Source of the DNA: an uncultured beta proteobacterium
GTDB lineage: Bacteria; Pseudomonadota; Gammaproteobacteria; Burkholderiales; Rhodocyclaceae
NCBI GenBank assembly: GCA_903930395.1
Contig: CAIYYE010000321.1
Location: forward strand, 1-6,131
Direction of reading: 5' to 3'
Length of the DNA: 6,131 bases
How positions within the stretch are numbered: the first letter of the stretch is position 1; each line of letters opens with the position of its first letter. Below the pieces are notes generated by a model. The model saw nothing but the letters and a program-made list of their open reading frames with translations, was not told the origin of the DNA and did no database searches. Of this stretch, positions 1 to 6,131 are shown piece after piece. The position numbers were made by a program, and so were the translations under genes.

Positions 1-215
1 CGACGCCACCCCCGGTCAAGAAAAAAGCCTTCCAGACCCCGGAAACGGCGGCACCGGGCGGCGGCAATGGCAAGGTCTGGGCCAATGCCGGGTCGAAGGT
101 TTATCACTGTCCGGACACCAAGTTTTACGGCAAGACCAAGGCCGGTTCCTACATGAGCGAAGCCGATGCCAAGGCGGCCGGCATGCATGCAAAAAGCAAG
201 AAAGGCTGTTCCTGA
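1..215 (+). CDS. Small Lys/Pro-rich, probably exported protein of unknown function (3' end only)
   Basis: Reading frame open from base 3 to a TGA at 213-215; the start lies outside the window, so only the last 70 residues are visible. They begin with a proline/lysine stretch (TPPPVKKK) and a Gly/Ala/Pro-rich linker, followed by a compact C-terminal part reading KVWANAGSKVYHCP, then FYGKTKAGSYMSEADAKAAG, and ending in a lysine-rich tail with KKGCS. I recall the pattern VYHCP-x3-[FWY]YGKTK-x-G-x-YM-x-E-x-DA from small uncharacterised proteobacterial proteins that usually carry a signal peptide; this is memory, not a search. The two cysteines (in HCP and next to the C-terminus) and the histidine could form a disulfide or bind a metal, which is inference. 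Codon use is GC-rich like the neighbours. A terminator follows 27 bases after the stop, so it belongs to a separate transcript from queA. Confidence 0.75.
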   Translation, partial: TPPPVKKKAFQTPETAAPGGGNGKVWANAGSKVYHCPDTKFYGKTKAGSYMSEADAKAAGMHAKSKKGCS

Positions 216-242
216 GCAAGGAAAACCGCCCGCATGACCCAG

Positions 243-269
243 GCCCCGTCCGCTGGCGGGGCTTTTTTT
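243..269 (+). terminator. Rho-independent terminator after the first gene
   Basis: Stem GCCCCG (243-248) pairs with CGGGGC (257-262). Two more pairs, T249-G256 (wobble) and C250-G255, leave a four-base CGCT loop. Seven T residues follow at 263-269. It lies downstream of the stop codon at 213-215 and ahead of the putative queA promoter, insulating the two units. Confidence 0.88.
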
Positions 270-318
270 GCCCGTCGACAGCAGGCCGGGGCGGCGGCGC
301 GGAGAATAGATCGCCCCG

Positions 319-328
319 GTGATAGAAT
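319..328 (+). promoter_or_regulatory. Putative extended -10 promoter for queA-tgt
   Basis: The word GTGATAGAAT contains TG-A-TAGAAT: an extended -10 TG (320-321), one base, then the hexamer TAGAAT (323-328), one mismatch from TATAAT. No convincing -35 hexamer lies 16-18 bases upstream, which is common for extended -10 promoters. Transcription would start near 335, after the terminator at 243-269, giving a leader of about 73 bases before the queA ATG. The identical ten bases recur at 2562-2571 ahead of yajC, which strengthens the call. Confidence 0.55.
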
Positions 329-339
329 GTGGCCCCTCC

Positions 340-362
340 CGTGGCGCAAGCCCTTGGCCACG
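340..362 (+). other. Hairpin in the queA leader RNA
   Basis: CGTGGC (340-345) pairs with GCCACG (357-362). With G346 bulged out, CAA (347-349) pairs with TTG (354-356), leaving the loop GCCC (350-353): nine pairs in all. No T tract follows, so it is not a terminator. It sits a few bases after the expected transcription start and about 45 bases before the queA ATG. It does not resemble a preQ1 riboswitch that I can recognise. It may stabilise the 5' end or modulate expression; function is inference. Confidence 0.45.
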
Positions 363-407
363 CAGGTCAATTCCCGCCCGCCGCATTCATCAAAACGGAT
401 TCTGCCC

Positions 408-2571
<2,164 letters not shown>

Positions 2572-2590
2572 CGCGCGTTCTGAATTTCTT

Positions 2591-2608
2591 AGTTATCCGG
2601 AGTTATCC
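2591..2608 (+). repeat. Short tandem repeat covering the yajC ribosome-binding site
   Basis: AGTTATCC occurs at 2591-2598 and again at 2601-2608, ten bases apart, within the yajC leader. The ribosome site GGAG (2599-2602) straddles the junction, eight bases before the ATG. The repeat could be a chance duplication or a tandem protein-binding site one helical turn apart; nothing else supports the latter. Confidence 0.4.
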
Positions 2609-2610
2609 CC

Positions 2611-2937
2611 ATGATTAGTCTTGCCCACGCCCAAACCGCCGCTGCAGCCACCGACCCGACGGGCGGCCTGATGCAGATGCTGCCGATGATCCTGATGTTC
2701 GTCGTGCTGTGGTTCCTGATGATTCGCCCGCAGATGAAGAAGTCGAAGGAACACAAGGCGCTGCTCGAAGCCCTGGCCAAGGGCGATGAAGTCGTCACCC
2801 AGGGCGGCATCGTCGGCAAGGTCATCAAGGTCGGTGACAGCTACGTCACCGTCGAAATCGCCGCCGGCACCGAAGTCGTCGTGCAGAAGCCGTCGATCGG
2901 CCTGGTTCTGCCCAAGGGCACGCTGAAGTCGCTGTAA
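2611..2937 (+). CDS. yajC: Sec translocon accessory subunit YajC
   Basis: Small inner-membrane protein that associates with SecD and SecF, and through them with the SecYEG channel, assisting protein export. The product is 108 residues, the normal length for the family (about 110). It has a short polar N-terminus, one membrane segment at about 20-38 (LMQMLPMILMFVVLWFLMI), then the signature RPQMKKSKEHK at 39-49 and a cytoplasmic domain with GDEVVTQGGIVGKVIKV, typical of YajC. The ATG at 2611 is preceded by GGAG at 2599-2602 with good spacing. It lies 45 bases after tgt and 49 bases before secD. A putative promoter precedes it and a hairpin follows it, so its dosage relative to secD may be adjustable. 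Confidence 0.97.
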   Translation: MISLAHAQTAAAATDPTGGLMQMLPMILMFVVLWFLMIRPQMKKSKEHKALLEALAKGDEVVTQGGIVGKVIKVGDSYVTVEIAAGTEVVVQKPSIGLVLPKGTLKSL

Positions 2938-2945
2938 TCACCCCA

Positions 2946-2969
2946 AAAGGCGGCCATCGTGCCGCCTTT
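2946..2969 (+). terminator. Hairpin between yajC and secD: weak terminator, attenuator or processing stem
   Basis: AAAGGCGGC (2946-2954) pairs perfectly with GCCGCCTTT (2961-2969) around the six-base loop CATCGT: nine pairs. The only T run is the TTT forming the 3' arm, followed by GTCGCTTTG, so the U tract is poor and termination would be partial at best. It starts nine bases after the yajC stop and ends 17 bases before the secD ATG. Partial termination or protection of the yajC 3' end from RNases would give more YajC than SecDF; this is inference. Confidence 0.55.
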
Positions 2970-2986
2970 GTCGCTTTGAAGCCGCC

Positions 2987-4861
2987 ATGAATCGCTACCC
3001 ACTCTGGAAGTACATCACCATCGCCGTCGCGCTGCTGCTCGGCTTCGTCTATACCCTGCCCAATTTCTTTGGCGAGTCGCCGGCTGTCCAGGTCTCCAGC
3101 GCCAAGGTCACGATCAAGGTTGACGCCAGGGCACAGGCCCGCGTCGAGGAAGCCCTGAAAGCAGCCGGCATCACGCACGACGGCATCCAGCTCGACTTCA
3201 ATGGCGTGAAGACCCGCCTGAAGGATACCGATACCCAGTTGAAGGCCAAGGACATCCTGGAAAAGACCTTCAACCCGAATGCTGCTGACCCGCAATACGT
3301 CGTCGCCCTCAACCTGCTGGCCGCTTCGCCGCAGTGGCTGACCTCGCTGCATGCGCTGCCGATGTACCTCGGCCTCGACCTGCGCGGTGGTGTGCACTTC
3401 CTGCTGCAAGTCGACATGAAGGGCGCGCTGACCAAGAAGCTCGATTCGACCTCGGCCGACCTGCGCACCGTCATGCGCGACAAGAACCTGCGTCACGGCG
3501 GCGTCAATCGGGAAGGCGAGCGCATTGTCGTCAAGTTCCGCGACAGCGAAACCCGCGACAAGGCCCGCTTCGCCATCGGCGACAGCCAGCCCGACCTGAT
3601 CGTCACTGAAGCCGGCGATGCCAGCGAACCGAAACTGGTCGCCACGCTCAAGCCGGAAGCCCAGAAAAAGCTCGGCGAATTCGCCCTCAAGCAGAACATC
3701 ACGACCCTGCACAACCGGATCAACGAACTCGGCGTCGCCGAGCCTATCATCCAGCAGCAGGGCGCCGACCGCATCGTCGTCCAGTTGCCCGGCGTCCAGG
3801 ATACGGCCAAGGCCAAGGACATCCTGGGTCGTACCGCGACCCTCGAAATCCGCATGGTCGATGACTCGGCCGGCGCACTCGAAGCCGCCATGGCCGGCAA
3901 TCCGCCGTTTGGTTCCGAGGTGTACAACGAACGCGGCGGCCAGCCCCTGCTCGTCAAGAAACAGGTTGTCCTGACCGGCGACCGCCTGACCGATGCCCAG
4001 CCCGGCTTCGACAACCAGACCAACGAAGCGGCGGTTCATCTGACGCTCGACTCGGCCGGCGCCCGCATCTTCAAGGACATTACGCGCGAAAACGTCGGCA
4101 AGCGCATGGCCATCCTGCTCATCGAAAAGGGCAAGGGCGAGGTCGTCACCGCCCCGGTCATCCGCAGCGAAATCGGCGGCGGCCGCGTGCAGATTTCCGG
4201 CCGCATGAGCACCATGGAAGCCAACGACACGGCCCTGCTGTTGCGCGCCGGTTCGCTCGCCGCGCCGATGGACATCATCGAGGAACGCACCATCGGCCCC
4301 TCGCTCGGTGCCGAGAACATCCAGAAGGGTTTCCATTCGACGATGTGGGGTTTTGCCGCCATCGCCGTCTTCATGATTCTCTATTACCAGATGTTCGGTG
4401 TCGTCTCGGTCATCGCCCTGGCTTCCAACCTGCTTTTCCTGGTCGCCATCCTGTCGCTGCTGCAGGCCACGCTGACCCTGCCCGGCATCGCGGCCATCGC
4501 GCTGACGCTCGGTATGGCCATCGACGCCAACGTGCTGATCAACGAGCGTATCCGTGAAGAACTTCGTAGCGGCATGCCGCCGCAGGGTGCCATCGCGGAA
4601 GGTTACGAACGTGCTTTCGCGACCATTCTCGACTCCAACATCACCACCCTGATCGCCGGTCTCGCCCTGCTCATCTTCGGTTCCGGCCCGATCCGCGGCT
4701 TTGCCGTGGTCCATTGCCTGGGCATCCTGACCTCGATCTTCTCGTCAGTCTTCGTCTCGCGCGGCCTGGTCAACCTGATCTACGGCAACAAGAAGAAACT
4801 GACCAAGGTGGCCATCGGCCAACTGTGGAAACCCGGCACCACGGCCACCCCCGGCAAATAA
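2987..4861 (+). CDS. secD: Protein translocase subunit SecD
   Basis: Inner-membrane RND-superfamily protein that, with SecF, couples proton flow to late steps of Sec export from the periplasmic side. The product is 624 residues (E. coli about 615). The N-terminus MNRYPLWKYITIAVALLLGFVYTLPNFFGE holds membrane segment 1 (about 7-25). A large periplasmic region follows, with LGLDLRGGVHFLLQVDM (D131 in DLRGG), HNRINELGVAEPIIQQQG (from 242) and the IGPSLGAENIQKG block just before the C-terminal helices. Those five segments lie at about 453-469, 471-491, 496-518, 552-572 and 578-600. TLPGIAAIALTLGMAIDANVLINERIREE contains D513, the conserved membrane aspartate of the proton path. The ATG at 2987 matches the family start, although the ribosome site (GAAG, 2978-2981) is weak and close. 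secF starts 15 bases after the stop, so the two are cotranscribed. No anomalies seen. Confidence 0.98.
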   Translation: MNRYPLWKYITIAVALLLGFVYTLPNFFGESPAVQVSSAKVTIKVDARAQARVEEALKAAGITHDGIQLDFNGVKTRLKDTDTQLKAKDILEKTFNPNAADPQYVVALNLLAASPQWLTSLHALPMYLGLDLRGGVHFLLQVDMKGALTKKLDSTSADLRTVMRDKNLRHGGVNREGERIVVKFRDSETRDKARFAIGDSQPDLIVTEAGDASEPKLVATLKPEAQKKLGEFALKQNITTLHNRINELGVAEPIIQQQGADRIVVQLPGVQDTAKAKDILGRTATLEIRMVDDSAGALEAAMAGNPPFGSEVYNERGGQPLLVKKQVVLTGDRLTDAQPGFDNQTNEAAVHLTLDSAGARIFKDITRENVGKRMAILLIEKGKGEVVTAPVIRSEIGGGRVQISGRMSTMEANDTALLLRAGSLAAPMDIIEERTIGPSLGAENIQKGFHSTMWGFAAIAVFMILYYQMFGVVSVIALASNLLFLVAILSLLQATLTLPGIAAIALTLGMAIDANVLINERIREELRSGMPPQGAIAEGYERAFATILDSNITTLIAGLALLIFGSGPIRGFAVVHCLGILTSIFSSVFVSRGLVNLIYGNKKKLTKVAIGQLWKPGTTATPGK

Positions 4862-4867
4862 GAAGGA
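4861..4867 (+). promoter_or_regulatory. Strong ribosome-binding site for secF
   Basis: AGAAGGA (4861-4867) begins at the last base of the secD stop codon and lies nine bases before the secF ATG. It is the clearest Shine-Dalgarno sequence in the cluster, suggesting secF is initiated independently rather than only by coupling to secD. Confidence 0.7.
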
Positions 4868-4876
4868 AAAACGAAC

Positions 4877-5821
4877 ATGGAATTTTTCCGCATCCACAAA
4901 GACATTCCCTTCATGCGCCATGCGCTGAAGTTCAATGTCATTTCGCTCATCACCTTCCTGCTGGCAGTCGCCTTCCTCTTCACCAAGGGCCTGCACCTGT
5001 CGGTCGAATTCACCGGCGGCACCCTGATCGAAACCCACTACGCGCAGGCTGCTGACCTCGAAAAGATACGCGGCGCCCTGGGCAAGGCCGGGTTCTCCGA
5101 CTACGCCGTGCAGAACTTCGGTTCCTCGCAGGACGTCATGATCCGCCTGCCGCTCAAGGCCGACCAGAACAGCAACCAGATCGGCGAATCGGTCATGAAG
5201 TCGCTGGAAGCCGAGGCACCGGGCGCCGAGTTGCGTCGCGTCGAGTTCGTTGGCCCGCAGGTCGGCAAAGAACTCGCTGAAAACGGCGCCATGGCCCTGC
5301 TGCTGGTCGTCATCGGCATCGTCATCTACCTGGCCTTCCGCTTCGAGTGGCGCTTCTCGGTCTCGGCCATCATCGCCAACCTGCACGACGTGGTGATCAT
5401 TCTCGGTTTCTTCGCCTTCTTCCAGTGGGAGTTCTCGCTCTCCGTGCTGGCGGCGGTGCTCGCCGTGCTCGGCTACTCGGTCAATGAGTCTGTCGTCGTC
5501 TTCGACCGGGTCCGTGAAACCTTCAAGAAGGTACGCGGCCTGACCACGCCGGAAGTCCTCGACCACGCCATCACCAGCACCATCAGCCGGACCATCATCA
5601 CGCACGGCTGTACGCAGCTCATGGTGCTGTCGATGCTCATCTTCGGCGGCGAAACCCTGCACTACTTCGCCATGGCCCTGACCATCGGCATCTGCTTCGG
5701 CATCTACTCCTCGGTCCTCGTCGCCAGCCCGCTCGTCATGTGGCTAGGCGTCTCGCGCGAACAGTTCATCGTCAAACCAAAGACGATTGAAGGTGCCAAC
5801 GAGGACGGTGCGGTCGTTTAA
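4877..5821 (+). CDS. secF: Protein translocase subunit SecF
   Basis: Partner of SecD in the inner-membrane complex that uses the proton gradient to complete protein export. The product is 314 residues (E. coli about 323). Visible are membrane segment 1 at about 20-37, VEFTGGTLIE (FTGGT at 45-49), a short periplasmic domain, VGPQVGKEL (125-133), then five membrane segments at about 137-154, 160-182, 186-208, 240-257 and 262-285. NLHDVVIILGFF includes D171; GYSVNESVVVFDRVRE (from 199) and TISRTIITHG (R238) form the polar intramembrane cluster. At position 204 there is Glu where, by matched spacing to R238, E. coli SecF has the functional D213 (34 residues before R247). The start is supported by AGAAGGA nine bases upstream and by the family N-terminus. 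A strong terminator follows 24 bases after the stop, so this is the last gene of the unit. Confidence 0.98.
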   Translation: MEFFRIHKDIPFMRHALKFNVISLITFLLAVAFLFTKGLHLSVEFTGGTLIETHYAQAADLEKIRGALGKAGFSDYAVQNFGSSQDVMIRLPLKADQNSNQIGESVMKSLEAEAPGAELRRVEFVGPQVGKELAENGAMALLLVVIGIVIYLAFRFEWRFSVSAIIANLHDVVIILGFFAFFQWEFSLSVLAAVLAVLGYSVNESVVVFDRVRETFKKVRGLTTPEVLDHAITSTISRTIITHGCTQLMVLSMLIFGGETLHYFAMALTIGICFGIYSSVLVASPLVMWLGVSREQFIVKPKTIEGANEDGAVV

Positions 5822-5845
5822 GCGAATTCCACGCTCCTCAACCGG

Positions 5846-5879
5846 AAAAAAGCCGCCAGATCAACACTGGCGGCTTTTT
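5846..5879 (+). terminator. Strong intrinsic terminator after secF, potentially bidirectional
   Basis: GCCGCCAG (5852-5859) pairs perfectly with CTGGCGGC (5867-5874) around the seven-base loop ATCAACA. Six A residues (5846-5851) precede and five T residues (5875-5879) follow the stem, extending it by A-T pairs and giving a U tract on either strand. It ends the queA-to-secF unit and could also stop transcription entering from the right. Confidence 0.92.
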
Positions 5880-5880
5880 C

Positions 5881-6059
5881 ATTTGGGGGACAGCTTGGTG
5901 CCCACTGCCATCATCGGCCTTTCTTGTGAAAACGTCTCGTAAGCAGTGCTTGCGGTCATTGACGAAGGAAAATCGAACCCCAGTTCAGTTGACCAGTTTT
6001 CGTCTTTCTAAGTCATTTGAATTACGTTAGATTGGCGAAAAATTGGTCAGAGGTCTATC
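5881..6059. other. Intergenic region of lowered GC
   Basis: There is no gene between the secF terminator and the TTG start at 6060. Bases 5881-6131 contain 113 G or C by my count (45%), and 6001-6120 only about 38%, against GC-rich coding sequence to the left. In the frame of the following gene, a stop occurs at 6018-6020. A TTGACC at 5989-5994 resembles a -35 box, but no good -10 lies at the right distance. I see no tRNA, CRISPR or insertion-sequence end. Confidence 0.6.
5990..6049. repeat. Imperfect inverted repeat upstream of the right-edge gene
   Basis: TGACCAGTTTT (5990-6000) and AAAATTGGTCA (6039-6049) are complementary over 11 positions with a single G-T mismatch, separated by 38 bases. 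The right arm ends against the ribosome site AGAGG (6049-6053) of the TTG-started gene. The TGGTCA core recurs at 6110-6115 inside that gene. It could be an operator pair or an RNA stem next to the ribosome site; function is inference. Confidence 0.45.
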
Positions 6060-6131
6060 TTGAGTTACGAAATAATTTGGGAACCGTGTGGGGTAATCAA
6101 ACGGTTTTTTGGTCATGTAACGAGCCACGAC
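6060..6131 (+). CDS. Unrecognised protein, first 24 codons (runs off the window)
   Basis: TTG at 6060-6062 starts a frame open to the window end. The ribosome site AGAGG (6049-6053) is six bases upstream, and an in-frame stop at 6018-6020 with no ATG or GTG in between makes TTG the only ordinary start. The visible product is MSYEIIWEPCGVIKRFFGHVTSHD. The pattern WEPxGVxKRFxGHVT vaguely recalls the N-termini of small uncharacterised bacterial proteins with an SpoIIAA/STAS-like look; this is a weak impression from memory. Codons such as ATA, ATT and GTA are unusual against the GC-rich genes to the left, consistent with acquired DNA, though 24 codons are few. It lies beyond the secF terminator, so it is a separate unit. 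No function is assigned. Confidence 0.6.
   Translation, partial: MSYEIIWEPCGVIKRFFGHVTSHD

Noticed and set aside
234..407. In-frame upstream extension of queA to an ATG at 234
   Set aside because: The ATG lies just ahead of a strong terminator, the putative promoter is downstream of it, and the extra 58 residues are not found in QueA proteins. The ATG at 408 gives the standard N-terminus.
335..407. preQ1 riboswitch upstream of queA
   Set aside because: The leader lacks the compact C-rich/A-rich pseudoknot pattern of the preQ1 classes I know; only a simple hairpin is seen.
2846..4714. Long minus-strand open frame (622 codons) opposite secD
   Set aside because: It is antisense to an unambiguous SecD and explained by GC-rich third positions removing stops. 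The product is a compositionally biased string without recognisable motifs.
4745..5662. Minus-strand open frame (305 codons) opposite the secD end and secF
   Set aside because: It spans the secD-secF junction antisense, has an Asp/Glu/His/Gln-rich shadow composition, and no motifs.
5989..6032. Sigma-70 promoter with -35 TTGACC for the right-edge gene
   Set aside because: TTGACC at 5989-5994 is a fair -35, but no acceptable -10 hexamer lies 15-19 bases downstream.

Overview
The window carries a conserved bacterial housekeeping cluster, queA–tgt–yajC–secD–secF, all on the + strand, flanked by two genes cut by the window edges. The order matches the classical proteobacterial tRNA-queuosine/Sec cluster. 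High GC with strong GC preference at third codon positions, the QueA/Tgt/SecD/SecF sequence style and extended -10 promoters of the TGATAGAAT type suggest a betaproteobacterium, perhaps of the Rhodocyclales (Dechloromonas/Azonexus-like). That placement is from memory of such proteins, not from a search.

Layout. 1-215: 3' end of a small lysine/proline-rich, probably exported protein of unknown function. 243-269: intrinsic terminator. 319-407: putative extended -10 promoter and a leader with a hairpin. 408-1466: queA. 1456-2565: tgt, overlapping queA by 11 bases. 2562-2610: putative promoter embedded in the tgt stop codon, plus the yajC leader. 2611-2937: yajC. 2946-2969: hairpin between yajC and secD. 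2987-4861: secD. 4877-5821: secF. 5846-5879: strong, potentially bidirectional terminator. 5881-6131: a segment of about 45% GC (counted by hand), well below the rest, with an inverted repeat and the first 24 codons of a new TTG-started gene that I do not recognise.

How the genes work together. Tgt exchanges the wobble guanine of tRNAs with GUN anticodons for preQ1, and QueA then adds and rearranges the ribosyl group of S-adenosylmethionine to give epoxyqueuosine. YajC, SecD and SecF form the accessory membrane complex that joins SecYEG and uses the proton motive force to help pull exported proteins across the inner membrane. The two halves are biochemically unrelated but lie in one transcription direction with no visible terminator between tgt and yajC. 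Read-through is therefore likely, with a second start of transcription ahead of yajC.

I see no previously undescribed multi-gene system here. The points most worth a second look are the SecF glutamate at a position where characterised homologues have a functional aspartate, the hairpins in the queA leader and between yajC and secD, the duplicated promoter word, and the compositionally distinct start of an unknown gene at the right edge.
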